The notes under the pieces were generated by a model that saw only the letters and a list, made by a program, of their open reading frames with translations, had not been told where the DNA came from and ran no database searches. Of a stretch of 64,000 nucleotides of DNA, positions 9,019 to 17,305 are shown in pieces. The translations under genes were made by a program, and so were the position numbers. This DNA comes from Metabacillus niabensis (GTDB lineage: Bacteria > Bacillota > Bacilli > Bacillales > Bacillaceae): NCBI RefSeq assembly GCF_020524345.1, contig NZ_JAIVLH010000001.1, positions 310,001 to 374,000 of the forward strand, given 5' to 3'. Position 1 is the stretch's first letter, and each line of letters opens with the position of its first letter.

Positions 9019-9171
9019 ATCCCACCTTAACGGGCAGTAAAACTTCCACTTCATGATTCGAGAAAAGAAAAGAAGATAAGTTGGAGATAACTGCCCGTAA
9101 AGGTCCGATAAGTCTCGCTAACCATCAGTAGGGGATGAAGAGAACCCCCACTGATGGAAGTCTCACTTTAT
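9019..9171 (+). repeat. Structured dispersed element B, copy 1 (upstream of yqhR)
   Basis: It shares its ends and core with 34743-34932. Both begin ATCCCA, carry a left arm containing CAGTAA and a right arm ACTGCCCGTAAAG, then GATAAGT(C/T)TCGCTAACCATCAGT, and end GGAAGTCTCACTTTAT. A long hairpin lies at 9122-9157: CCATCAGT pairs with ACTGATGG, then GGGG with CCCC across loop ATGAAGAGAA. It sits 68 bp before the yqhR start and carries no ORF. It could be a MITE-like element, an RNA gene or a leader. Confidence 0.75.
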
Positions 9172-9238
9172 CCACAAGATCTTTAAGGAAACATGCATAC
9201 GCAAAAAATGGACATAGTAAGAATGGAGGTGTTGGAAA

Positions 9239-9760
9239 ATGGCAGCTAAAGAAGAAGAGAAAAAGAAAAAAGATCAACCAGATTTAGAGCAGAATAAAAA
9301 AGAAGAACCGATGTCTGTGATGGGAAAGTCGATTGTAACAGGATTTATTGGTGGAGTTTTTTGGAGTGCATTGGCCTATCTAGCTTACATTTTGAATTTC
9401 ACAGAAGTAAGTCCTAACCTGATATTACAACCGTTCGCATTAGGAAACTGGAAAGATGGCGTTGTTGGTAATTTAATAAGTATTATTATTATAGGATTAA
9501 TTTCGATTGGAGCAGCATTAGTGTATTATGCAATCTTAAGACGTTTCGATGGCGTATGGCTTGGTCTTGCTTACGGAGTCGCATTGTGGGCGCTGGTATT
9601 TTTTGTTCTAAATCCGATTTTTCCAAATGTAGAAACTGTTTTAGAATTATCTCGTGGAACCATAGTAACAACAATATGCCTTTATATATTGTACGGACTG
9701 TTTATCGGATACTCGATTTCGTTTGATTATAAAGAATTCAATACCAGGTTAGAAAGCTAA
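9239..9760 (+). CDS. yqhR: YqhR family conserved membrane protein
   Basis: 173 aa. A charged N-terminal tail (Lys/Glu-rich, residues 2-25) precedes about four transmembrane helices, with GGVFWSALAYLAYILNF, a loop PFALGNWKDGVVGN, and helices around residues 80-100, 108-130 and 140-160. It is found with yqhQ and aroQ in bacilli; the function is unknown. Start ATG 9239 follows AATGGAGGTGTTGG. A repeat element lies immediately upstream, and a strong terminator separates it from aroQ. Confidence 0.85.
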   Translation: MAAKEEEKKKKDQPDLEQNKKEEPMSVMGKSIVTGFIGGVFWSALAYLAYILNFTEVSPNLILQPFALGNWKDGVVGNLISIIIIGLISIGAALVYYAILRRFDGVWLGLAYGVALWALVFFVLNPIFPNVETVLELSRGTIVTTICLYILYGLFIGYSISFDYKEFNTRLES

Positions 9761-9783
9761 GGAAAACAATAGCTTGATATGGT

Positions 9784-9814
9784 AGAATGTTCATGTGATG
9801 AACATTCTTTTTTA
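9784..9814 (+). terminator. Terminator after yqhR
   Basis: The perfect stem AGAATGTTCAT/ATGAACATTCT with a 3-nt loop is followed by a T run. Confidence 0.85.
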
Positions 9815-9901
9815 TGTAATTAAAAACATATCTAATAATATAAGTACACATCACATTTAGGCACTACATCCTTGCTTATGAAAAGAGGTGTAAAATCATA
9901 T

Positions 9902-10345
9902 ATGAGAGTGTTAGTTATAAATGGACCGAACTTAAATCGATTAGGTGTACGTGAACCGGGAGTTTACGGGTCAAATACATTAACAGATCTTGAAAAGGAA
10001 CTCTTAACATTTGGTGAAAAGCTCAACTGTGAAGTAACTTGTTTTCAATCAAATCATGAAGGTGATTTAATTGACGCGATTCATGAAGCAGATGAACAGT
10101 ATGATGGCATTGTGATCAATCCTGGTGCTTTTACACATTACAGTTATGCCATTCGGGATGCAATTGCGAGTATCTCTGTTCCAGTTATTGAAGTCCATAT
10201 CTCAAATGTTCATGCAAGAGAGGAATTCCGCCATACATCAGTTACAGCTCCTGTTACAGCCGGTCAAATTATTGGGTTAGGGTTTAAAGGGTATGAATTA
10301 GCCATTCTTGCAATAAAAGACAAGATAGGAGGCAGTAGAACATGA
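9902..10345 (+). CDS. aroQ: Type II 3-dehydroquinate dehydratase
   Basis: 147 aa, the normal length for the dodecameric type II enzyme that converts 3-dehydroquinate to 3-dehydroshikimate in the shikimate pathway. Visible motifs are NGPNLNRLGVREPGVYG (flexible lid with catalytic Arg/Tyr), FQSNHEGDLID, INPGAFTHYS (catalytic Asn-Pro-Gly-Ala region) and EVHISN...REEFRHTS. I start at ATG 9902 (MRVLVINGPN), preceded by AAGAGGTG; the ATG ten codons earlier would add a non-conserved tail. The stop overlaps the yqhT start by 4 bp. Confidence 0.95.
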   Translation: MRVLVINGPNLNRLGVREPGVYGSNTLTDLEKELLTFGEKLNCEVTCFQSNHEGDLIDAIHEADEQYDGIVINPGAFTHYSYAIRDAIASISVPVIEVHISNVHAREEFRHTSVTAPVTAGQIIGLGFKGYELAILAIKDKIGGSRT

Positions 10346-11403
10346 AATTAGAAAATATCCGCAAACGCTTTAAAGAGTTATCCATTGAAGGGCTTGTTAT
10401 AACAAGTAGTTACAATAGAAGATATATGACAGGTTTTACAGGTACTGCTGGAGTAGTCGTTATTTCCGAAGAAAAAGCTGTATTTATCACAGATTTCCGT
10501 TATACAGAACAAGCTGCAAAAGAGATAGATGGTTTTGAAATTGTTCAACATACGGGTCCTATTGTTGAGGAAGTTGCAACTCAAGTTGATAAACTCGGAA
10601 TTAAGAGATTGGGATTTGAGCAAGATCATGTTACATATCAAACCTATACAGCGTATAAAAATGCCTTGAAAAATACAGAGTTTATCCCGGTATCTGGTGC
10701 AGTAGAAAAGTTACGCTTGATAAAGTCTCTTTCAGAGATTAAGATATTAAAGGAAGCGGCAGAGATTGCTGATGCTGCGTATAAACATATTCTTACTTTT
10801 GTCAAACCGGGTTTAAAGGAGATCGACGTAGCAAATGAGCTAGAATTTTTTATGAGAAAAAACGGAGCGGTTTCTTCATCTTTTGATATTATCGTAGCAT
10901 CGGGGTATCGTTCCGCATTACCACATGGCGTTGCAAGCGAAAAAGAAATTGAAAAAGGTGATTTTGTTACACTTGATTTTGGTGCATACTACAAAGGATA
11001 CTGCTCAGACATTACGAGAACGTTTGCTGTCGGTGAACCGAGTGATGAACTGAAAAATATATACTCTGTCGTACTTGAATCACAATTGCGCGGAATGAAT
11101 GGTATCAAACCTGGAATGACAGGCAAGCAAGCGGATGCTTTGACTCGTGATTACATAAAAGATCAAGGCTATGGTGAGTATTTTGGTCATTCAACAGGAC
11201 ATGGTCTTGGAATGGAAGTACATGAAGGGCCGGCTTTATCTTTTAGATCTGATACAATTCTAGAACCAGGGATGGTTGTGACCGTTGAACCAGGTATTTA
11301 TGTAGCTGGTCTTGGCGGGGTGAGAATTGAAGACGATACAGTCATCACGGCTAATGGCAATGAGTCTTTAACACATTCGCCAAAAGATCTTATTATTTTA
11401 TAA
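10342..11403 (+). CDS. yqhT: Xaa-Pro peptidase, M24B family (YqhT)
   Basis: 353 aa. An N-terminal creatinase-like domain (residues 1-125) is followed by the pita-bread metallopeptidase fold. All five dinuclear metal ligands are visible: Asp in LDFGAYY, Asp in CSDITRTF, His in GHGLGMEVHEG, Glu in VEPGIYV and Glu in RIEDD. It cleaves N-terminal Xaa-Pro bonds of short peptides in the cytoplasm. It is translationally coupled to aroQ and lies directly before efp, which helps ribosomes at polyproline; the link is suggestive only. Confidence 0.92.
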   Translation: MKLENIRKRFKELSIEGLVITSSYNRRYMTGFTGTAGVVVISEEKAVFITDFRYTEQAAKEIDGFEIVQHTGPIVEEVATQVDKLGIKRLGFEQDHVTYQTYTAYKNALKNTEFIPVSGAVEKLRLIKSLSEIKILKEAAEIADAAYKHILTFVKPGLKEIDVANELEFFMRKNGAVSSSFDIIVASGYRSALPHGVASEKEIEKGDFVTLDFGAYYKGYCSDITRTFAVGEPSDELKNIYSVVLESQLRGMNGIKPGMTGKQADALTRDYIKDQGYGEYFGHSTGHGLGMEVHEGPALSFRSDTILEPGMVVTVEPGIYVAGLGGVRIEDDTVITANGNESLTHSPKDLIIL

Positions 11404-11495
11404 TAGGGAAGACATGTTCTTTACATATAAGAATGAGGTTTTGAGTGAAATGCTCAAGTTTCCTTATTTATTTACCAACTTAGGAGGACTATTTC

Positions 11496-12053
11496 ATGAT
11501 TTCAGTAAATGACTTTCGTACAGGATTAACGATTGAGGTGGACAACGGTATTTGGCGTGTAATGGATTTCCAACACGTGAAACCTGGAAAAGGTGCTGCT
11601 TTTGTTCGTTCAAAATTACGTAATCTACGTACCGGAGCGGTTCAAGAAAAAACATTTCGTGCGGGTGAAAAAGTAGCGAAAGCTCAAATTGAAACTCGTA
11701 GAATGCAATACCTATATGCAAATGGTGATCAGCATGCATTCATGGATACAGAAACATATGATCAAATTGAATTACCATCATCTCAAATTGAGTATGAATT
11801 GAAATTCCTTAAAGAAAATATGGAAGTTCAAATTATGATGTTTGGTACAGAAACACTCGGCGTAGAGCTTCCAAACACTGTTGAGTTGGAAGTAACAGAC
11901 ACTGAACCTGGTATTAAAGGTGATACAGCTTCAGGTGGTTCTAAACCAGCTACCCTTGAAACAGGTTTAACTGTACAAGTACCATTCTTTATTAACCAAG
12001 GTGATCGTTTAATTATTAATACAACTGAAGGCACGTACGTATCACGTGCGTAA
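11496..12053 (+). CDS. efp: Translation elongation factor P
   Basis: 185 aa with three beta-barrel (KOW, OB, OB) domains. EF-P binds between the P and E sites and relieves stalling at consecutive prolines. The loop VKPGKGAAF places Lys32 at the tip, the residue modified with 5-aminopentanol in B. subtilis. The C-terminal signature [16 protein letters not shown] is intact. TTAGGAGGA precedes ATG 11496. It has its own terminator. Confidence 0.97.
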   Translation: MISVNDFRTGLTIEVDNGIWRVMDFQHVKPGKGAAFVRSKLRNLRTGAVQEKTFRAGEKVAKAQIETRRMQYLYANGDQHAFMDTETYDQIELPSSQIEYELKFLKENMEVQIMMFGTETLGVELPNTVELEVTDTEPGIKGDTASGGSKPATLETGLTVQVPFFINQGDRLIINTTEGTYVSRA

Positions 12054-12064
12054 TGTCTTTACTG

Positions 12065-12098
12065 AAAAAAGATGCTACTTTTGTTAGCATCTTTTTTT
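12065..12098 (+). terminator. Terminator after efp
   Basis: AAAAAAGATGCTA pairs with TAGCATCTTTTTT around a short loop (CTTTTGT), followed by T residues. Confidence 0.85.
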
Positions 12099-12252
12099 AT
12101 TGTCTTCTGCCTTTATCCCCAATATAAATAGCAATGTAACAAACCCCATGATAGAAATTCATTCGTTTTGCTCTTATCTTCTTCCATCTTTTCTGTCTAA
12201 ATTACTTCTCTTTGGCATATGGTGTACAAACTTATGCTTTTAGGAGGACAAC

Positions 12253-12534
12253 ATGAAACGTTTATTTACACATATTGATTCAACAGTATTCGCTATGGCA
12301 GGTCTTAGATTTTTATCAGCAGGAATTGAATTAACAGCTGCAATTTTAATGTTGGTTTTTAATGATGTAAAAAAAGCAGTAACGATTAATTCATTATTGG
12401 CGATTGTTGGTCCAGTTATTTTTATTGTAACGATGACAATAGGGATTTTTCATATTGCCGATCAACTGTCTTATGCAAAATTACTATTTATTGGATTAGG
12501 TGTTTTTTTTATCCTCTTTGGAATCTACAAATAG
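12253..12534 (+). CDS. yqhV: DUF2619 family membrane protein YqhV
   Basis: 93 aa. Three predicted membrane helices (about residues 14-37, 47-68 and 73-92) with the start MKRLFTHIDSTVFAMAGLRF. It sits between efp and spoIIIAA as in other bacilli; the function is unknown. TAGGAGGACAAC precedes ATG 12253. No terminator separates it from spoIIIAA, but a candidate SigE promoter lies in the gap. Confidence 0.85.
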   Translation: MKRLFTHIDSTVFAMAGLRFLSAGIELTAAILMLVFNDVKKAVTINSLLAIVGPVIFIVTMTIGIFHIADQLSYAKLLFIGLGVFFILFGIYK

Positions 12535-12578
12535 ATGAATAGCCCATATGCTTCACAATAAATCTCCGGGCTTTTATG

Positions 12579-12607
12579 TCATGAATGTGGTCAAGCATGC
12601 ATAGATT
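12579..12607 (+). promoter_or_regulatory. Candidate SigE promoter of the spoIIIA operon
   Basis: GTCATGAAT at 12579-12587 and CATAGATT at 12600-12607, about 13 bp apart, resemble the mother-cell SigE pattern (ATA-rich -35, CATACANT -10). It lies 34 bp before spoIIIAA, whose B. subtilis counterpart is SigE-dependent. Confidence 0.45.
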
Positions 12608-12640
12608 AAAGTAACGAATAGGTTAATAGGAGGAAGCGGT

Positions 12641-13558
12641 ATGAAAGAGTTGCTAGAAATGCTTCCGGAATCCATAAGAAAAGAAATCTTAAAGCTTCAT
12701 CCTGCAAGTTTGTCTCGAGTAGAAGAAATTCGTATTCGTATACTGAAAAAGGTTGAAGTCATCATAGCCGGGAAACCCATTTTTCTCTCATCGATGACAA
12801 CATATGAAGATTCAATCAATCTATTAAACGAGCTAAGCCATTATTCAATTTATACATTAGAGGATGAATTGAAAAAGGGCTATATCACGGTTCGTGGTGG
12901 TCACCGTGTCGGGTTAGCCGGCCGGGTGATTACAGAAAATGGACGAGTTAAAGCGATACGTGATGTAACATCTTTTAATATTCGAATTGCAAGAGAGAAG
13001 CTGGGAATTGCGGAACCATTTGTTTCATATGTCTACCATCAAAAGTGGTTAAATACCCTTATTATTGGTCCACCACAAACTGGAAAAACCACTTTGTTGC
13101 GCGATTTTGCCCGATTAATTAGCAGCGGCTATCAACATATTCCTTCAAGAAAAGTCGGGATTGTTGATGAGCGATCTGAAATAGCAGGATGTGTTAAGGG
13201 GGTACCACAGCACAAATTAGGGGATAGAGTGGATGTCCTTGATGCATGCCCTAAAGCTGAGGGAATGATGATGCTGATCAGATCGATGAGTCCGGACGTA
13301 CTGGTGGTTGATGAAATCGGTACTGCTGAAGATGCGGAAGCTGTTTTAGAAGCCGTACATGCAGGTGTTCAGTTATTTGTTTCTGTACATGGATATAAAG
13401 CTAGTGAATTAATGAATCGTCCAAGCATCAAATCGTTAGTAGAGGCAAATGTTTTTGATCGGTATCTTGAATTATCAAGAAGAGATGGACCGGGAACTGT
13501 CCAGCAAATCCTAAATCATCAGGGTAAGCACTTACTAAAAGAAGGAAGTGTGTCGTAA
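12641..13558 (+). CDS. spoIIIAA: Stage III sporulation protein AA (secretion-type ATPase)
   Basis: 305 aa. AAA/PilT-like cytoplasmic ATPase thought to power or gate the mother-cell side of the SpoIIIA-SpoIIQ channel. Walker A GPPQTGKTT (about residues 143-151) and Walker B-like DVLVVDEIG (about 223-231) are present. It is the first gene of the eight-gene spoIIIA operon. ATG 12641 follows TAGGAGGAAGCGGT. It abuts spoIIIAB with no gap. Confidence 0.96.
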   Translation: MKELLEMLPESIRKEILKLHPASLSRVEEIRIRILKKVEVIIAGKPIFLSSMTTYEDSINLLNELSHYSIYTLEDELKKGYITVRGGHRVGLAGRVITENGRVKAIRDVTSFNIRIAREKLGIAEPFVSYVYHQKWLNTLIIGPPQTGKTTLLRDFARLISSGYQHIPSRKVGIVDERSEIAGCVKGVPQHKLGDRVDVLDACPKAEGMMMLIRSMSPDVLVVDEIGTAEDAEAVLEAVHAGVQLFVSVHGYKASELMNRPSIKSLVEANVFDRYLELSRRDGPGTVQQILNHQGKHLLKEGSVS

Positions 13559-14074
13559 ATGATCAAATGGATGGGTGCATTTCTCATTATTATTGCGACA
13601 ACTTGGGCTGGTTTTGAAGCAGCGAAACATTTAAATCAACGAACAAGACAACTTCGTCAGCTAAAAGTTGCCCTTCAATCCTTGGAGGCAGAGATTATGT
13701 ATGGTCATACCTCGCTTATTGTGGCAGCACAGAATATTTCAAAACAGCTTCCGAAGCCACTATCAGGCTTCTTTGAACAGTTTGCTGAAAAGCTAATAAA
13801 AGGACACACAAGTGTAAAGGGTGCATGGGAGGAAAGTTTAAAGGAGATATGGCGCTTAACGGCTTTTAAACAGGGAGAATATGAAGTGTTAAAGCAATTT
13901 GGTGAAACGCTTGGTCAGCATGATCGAGTTTCACAGCAAAAGCATATTAGACTCGCACTTACCCATTTAGAAAGAGAAGAAGCAGATGCGATTGATCGAC
14001 AAAACCGATATGAACGCATGGTCAAAAGCTTGGGAGTCTTAACGGGGTTGTTATTAGTCATTTTATTGATGTAG
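13559..14074 (+). CDS. spoIIIAB: Stage III sporulation protein AB
   Basis: 171 aa. One N-terminal and one C-terminal hydrophobic segment flank a helical cytoplasmic region, similar to the GspF/PilC type of secretion platform protein. The typical start MIKWMGAFLIIIATTWAGFE and the LRQLKVALQSLEAEIMYGHT block are present. It probably works with SpoIIIAA at the mother-cell membrane. The ATG directly follows the spoIIIAA stop. Confidence 0.95.
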   Translation: MIKWMGAFLIIIATTWAGFEAAKHLNQRTRQLRQLKVALQSLEAEIMYGHTSLIVAAQNISKQLPKPLSGFFEQFAEKLIKGHTSVKGAWEESLKEIWRLTAFKQGEYEVLKQFGETLGQHDRVSQQKHIRLALTHLEREEADAIDRQNRYERMVKSLGVLTGLLLVILLM

Positions 14075-14093
14075 GTGAAAGGGAGTTGTCGCA

Positions 14094-14300
14094 ATGGGCG
14101 TAGATATAAACACCATTTTTCAAATTGCGGGGATAGGAATCGTCGTTGCATTCCTTCACACAATTTTAGATCAAATGGGCAAGAAGGAGTATGCACAATG
14201 GGTCACATTAATTGGATTCATCTATATTTTGTTTATGGTGGCATCAATTGTAGATGATTTATTTAAGAAGATTAAATCAGTCTTTCTTTTTCAAGGGTAA
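14094..14300 (+). CDS. spoIIIAC: Stage III sporulation protein AC
   Basis: 68 aa with two transmembrane helices and a short polar turn (LDQMGKKEYAQ) between them. Both SpoIIIAC and SpoIIIAD are small membrane components of the mother-cell channel. ATG 14094 follows AAAGGGAGTTG. Two other frames are open across this stretch (14075-14257, 14254-14448), but their Cys/His/Arg-rich translations are shadows. Confidence 0.95.
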   Translation: MGVDINTIFQIAGIGIVVAFLHTILDQMGKKEYAQWVTLIGFIYILFMVASIVDDLFKKIKSVFLFQG

Positions 14301-14314
14301 GGGGGGCGATTTTT

Positions 14315-14707
14315 ATCGAGATCATCCAAATTGTCGGACTAGGATTAATTGCAACCTTTCTTGCCCTTATTGTAAAGGAGCAAAAACCTACCTTTGCATT
14401 TATGCTTGTTGTATTTGTTGGGTGTGTGATTTTTCTTTTTTTAATTGATCAAGTATATGAAATTGTCCGAATGGTTGAACGGATTGCTTTAAATGCAAAT
14501 GTTAATTTGATTTATGTAGAAACGATCCTAAAAATAATCGGCATCGCTTATATAGCAGAGTTTGGTGCGCAAATTACAAAAGACGCAGGACAAGGTGCCA
14601 TTGCTTCTAAGATTGAATTAGGAGGGAAAATCCTTATTCTTACCATGGCTATCCCAATTTTAACGGTTATCATTGAGACGGTTCTAGGAATGATACCAGG
14701 AACATAA
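14315..14707 (+). CDS. spoIIIAD: Stage III sporulation protein AD (non-canonical start)
   Basis: About 130 aa, matching the usual length of about 133. The family N-terminus (IEIIQIVGLGLIATFLALIVK) is encoded in frame from 14315, but no ATG, GTG or TTG exists between the upstream stop at 14273 and an internal ATG at 14402, which would delete the first transmembrane helix. The ribosome binding site GGGGGG at 14301-14306 is well spaced for ATC 14315; ATT at 14309 is closer but possible. Three to four helices are predicted. It is an integral membrane component of the SpoIIIA channel. Confidence 0.88.
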   Translation: MEIIQIVGLGLIATFLALIVKEQKPTFAFMLVVFVGCVIFLFLIDQVYEIVRMVERIALNANVNLIYVETILKIIGIAYIAEFGAQITKDAGQGAIASKIELGGKILILTMAIPILTVIIETVLGMIPGT

Positions 14708-14775
14708 TTCATTCTTATCAAGAAGTAAGGAATGAATGAAGAAAGAAAGAAGCTGAATAAGCTGGAGGTGTGTGA

Positions 14776-15987
14776 ATGCGGCAAATACTTACTTTCATAT
14801 TCTTTGTTTCTATTTTTCTAGTAGTCCCAATAAATGTACAAGCCTCCACGACTCCACAGCAAACATCAGAAGAAGCCAATTCGGATTTAGAAATAAATGC
14901 CGAGACCTTTGTTAATGAACAGGTTGAAAATCTTGAAATCTCAGATATCAAAACCTATTGGGATGAAGTAATGACAAAATACGGAGGGTTTTTACCCGAA
15001 AGTCAAAAAGGTAGTCTTCTTCAATTCCTAAATGGTGAAAAAGAACTTTCTTTTCAAGAGTGGATAAAAGCATTTTTGAAATTTATGTTTCATGAATTAA
15101 TAGCGAATGGAAAATTACTGGGCACACTTATTTTGCTAACAATTTTTAGTATGCTTTTGCAGTTATTGCAGAATGCCTTCAATCAGAGCGCTGTAAGCAA
15201 AGTGGCATATGCTTTAGTGTATATGGTGTTAATCATTATTGCCCTAAATAGTTTTCATGTGGCCATTGAGTATACAAATGAAGCGATCCATGCAATGACG
15301 AACTTTATTTTGGCACTGATTCCACTTTTATTAGCATTAATGGCTTCTTCAGGGGGACTAGCCTCTGCAGCATTTTTTCACCCTGTCATCATTTTTCTTA
15401 TGAATACAAGCGGTCTATTGATTCAGAATGTTGTGTTGCCGCTATTATTTTTATCTGCCCTTTTGAATATTGTAAGCACTCTAACAGACCAATACAAAGT
15501 CACCCAGCTTGCTAACTTGTTAAGAAATATAAGCATCGGTTTATTAGCTTCCTTTCTTACAATTTTTCTAGGTGTCATATCTGTCCAGGGTGCCTCGGCG
15601 GCTGTGACAGACGGAATTACGATCCGAACGGCAAAATTTATTACGGGAAATTTTATTCCTGTCCTGGGAAGAATGTTTACTGATGCTACGGACACAGTCA
15701 TAAGTGCATCTGTTTTATTGAAAAACACGGTTGGTGTACTTGGAGTAGCTGTGCTGTTGTTTATCGTTGCTTTCCCTGCGATTAAAGTATTATCTCTTGC
15801 ATTAATCTATAAGTTTGCGGCAGCAATTCTACAACCACTTGGCGGGGGACCTGTCATTTCCTGTTTAGATATTATTAGTAAAAGTGTCATTTATATATTT
15901 GCTGCATTGGCTATTGTGTCGTTAATGTTTTTCTTAAGTTTAACAGTTATTATCGCTGCCAGTAATTTAACAATCATGATGCGTTAA
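14776..15987 (+). CDS. spoIIIAE: Stage III sporulation protein AE
   Basis: 403 aa polytopic membrane protein with a cleavable-looking signal peptide (residues 1-23, ending VQA) and about seven to eight helices in residues 110-403. It is the largest membrane subunit of the SpoIIIA complex. The segment between the signal and first helix is acidic and extracytoplasmic. GCTGGAGGTGTGTGA precedes ATG 14776. The conserved block ALASSGG-like LLALMASSGGLASAAFFHP is present. Confidence 0.95.
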   Translation: MRQILTFIFFVSIFLVVPINVQASTTPQQTSEEANSDLEINAETFVNEQVENLEISDIKTYWDEVMTKYGGFLPESQKGSLLQFLNGEKELSFQEWIKAFLKFMFHELIANGKLLGTLILLTIFSMLLQLLQNAFNQSAVSKVAYALVYMVLIIIALNSFHVAIEYTNEAIHAMTNFILALIPLLLALMASSGGLASAAFFHPVIIFLMNTSGLLIQNVVLPLLFLSALLNIVSTLTDQYKVTQLANLLRNISIGLLASFLTIFLGVISVQGASAAVTDGITIRTAKFITGNFIPVLGRMFTDATDTVISASVLLKNTVGVLGVAVLLFIVAFPAIKVLSLALIYKFAAAILQPLGGGPVISCLDIISKSVIYIFAALAIVSLMFFLSLTVIIAASNLTIMMR

Positions 15988-16002
15988 GAGGGAGGAGATA
16001 AA

Positions 16003-16656
16003 GTGTCGTTTCTAACAGAATGGATAACCAATATCATTGTTTTTATTTTACTGGCCGTCGTTATCGACCTGTTATTACCAAATTCCTCCATGCAAAAATA
16101 CGCAAAAATGGTCATTAGTTTACTGTTAATCATTGTTATTATCAATCCGATTTTTAAAATTTTTTCAACAGATATGAATGACATACTAGCGGAATTCAAT
16201 CTTCAAGCGGCTTCAGAAGATGAAAACGGAAAAAATTTAATAGAATTTCAGAAAAAAGAAATACAAGCCTCACAACGTGCATATATTTTAGAACAAATGG
16301 CTGTCCAAATGAAAACGATGGCAGAAGAGGAGCTGGTGCAAAAATATGATGTGATGATTGAATCAATCCTTCTTTCCGAATCAGAAAATGTAGGAGACAT
16401 TGCCTCTCAAAAGGATTTGCAACATATTCAGGTAATCTTAAAACCAAATGAAGTAACAGAAGTAGCAGGGGATGGAACAGTAGAAGTTATTGAGCCTGTC
16501 AAAATTGATGCATCTAAAGACATAACAAAAAATGAATCTGTAGATAAAATTCATAAAGAAGTAATCGCAGCATCGTTAGCAAAAATTTGGGAAGTCGAAG
16601 AAGAAAAAATCACATTGGATCTGGAAAGGGGGGAGGAGTCATTAAATGAGCAATAA
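16003..16656 (+). CDS. spoIIIAF: Stage III sporulation protein AF
   Basis: 217 aa. Two N-terminal transmembrane helices (residues 6-25 and 33-50) are followed by a mostly polar domain with ring-building (RBM/YscJ-like) character in the family. Start GTG 16003 follows GGGAGGAGATAAA. It overlaps spoIIIAG by 11 bp, indicating coupled translation. Confidence 0.94.
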   Translation: MSFLTEWITNIIVFILLAVVIDLLLPNSSMQKYAKMVISLLLIIVIINPIFKIFSTDMNDILAEFNLQAASEDENGKNLIEFQKKEIQASQRAYILEQMAVQMKTMAEEELVQKYDVMIESILLSESENVGDIASQKDLQHIQVILKPNEVTEVAGDGTVEVIEPVKIDASKDITKNESVDKIHKEVIAASLAKIWEVEEEKITLDLERGEESLNEQ

Positions 16657-17305
16657 AGAAAGCTTTATAGATAAACTTAAATCAATTCTTGGTCAGTCAA
16701 ACTCGAAGAAACCATCAAAATATCATTATTTTATTCTAGTGTTTGTTCTAGGAGTTGCCTTTATGCTAGTAAGCAATCTTTTTACAAGTAGTCCTGAACA
16801 ATCACAGAATTCAATACAAACATCCGCTAATACCTCAGCAAATGAAGAAACAGAGGTATTCAAACAGACAAATGGTGATAAGGCTGACTCCATCTCTGAT
16901 TATGAAGCAGAATATGAGAATCAATTAAAGGAAGTGCTAGAGTCAATATCAGGGGTTGGTGAGGTACATGTCGTTGTAAATGTGGATTCCACCTCAAAGA
17001 AGATTGTTGAAAAAAACACCGTCACGCAGAGCCAAACAACTACCGAGACGGATCGTGAGGGTGGTAAACGTGAAGTAGAGGATTCTTCAAAAGATGAACA
17101 AGTTGTCATTATCCAAGATGGTGAAAAAGAGGCACCCATTGTCATTCAAACAAAAAAGCCTGAAATTCGCGGTGTCTTAGTCGTCGCCGGTGGTGCTGAC
17201 AACATTCACATAAAAAAGACCATTGTAGAATCGGTTACGAGAGTGCTGGGAGTACCCAGCCACCGAGTAGCTGTAGCATCGAAAAAAATGAAGGAGGATG
17301 AATAG
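16646..17305 (+). CDS. spoIIIAG: Stage III sporulation protein AG
   Basis: 219 aa. One transmembrane helix (about residues 27-47) is followed by a ring-forming domain. B. subtilis SpoIIIAG forms a large oligomeric ring in the intermembrane space. The linker (residues 48-90) is Ser/Thr/Gln-rich, followed by YENQLKEVLESISGVGEVHVVVNVDS and PEIRGVLVVAGGADN, characteristic of the family. GGAAAGGGGGGAGGAG precedes ATG 16646. Confidence 0.95.
   Translation: MSNKESFIDKLKSILGQSNSKKPSKYHYFILVFVLGVAFMLVSNLFTSSPEQSQNSIQTSANTSANEETEVFKQTNGDKADSISDYEAEYENQLKEVLESISGVGEVHVVVNVDSTSKKIVEKNTVTQSQTTTETDREGGKREVEDSSKDEQVVIIQDGEKEAPIVIQTKKPEIRGVLVVAGGADNIHIKKTIVESVTRVLGVPSHRVAVASKKMKEDE

Noticed and set aside
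14273-14404. A frameshift or truncation of spoIIIAD
   Set aside because: The conserved N-terminal helix is fully encoded in the same frame as the rest. Only the start codon is unusual, so the gene is not broken.
14075-14448. Two overlapping frames (14075-14257 and 14254-14448) in the spoIIIAC/AD region
   Set aside because: Translations are Cys/His/Arg-rich without family resemblance; SpoIIIAC and SpoIIIAD in the other frames match known proteins along their length.
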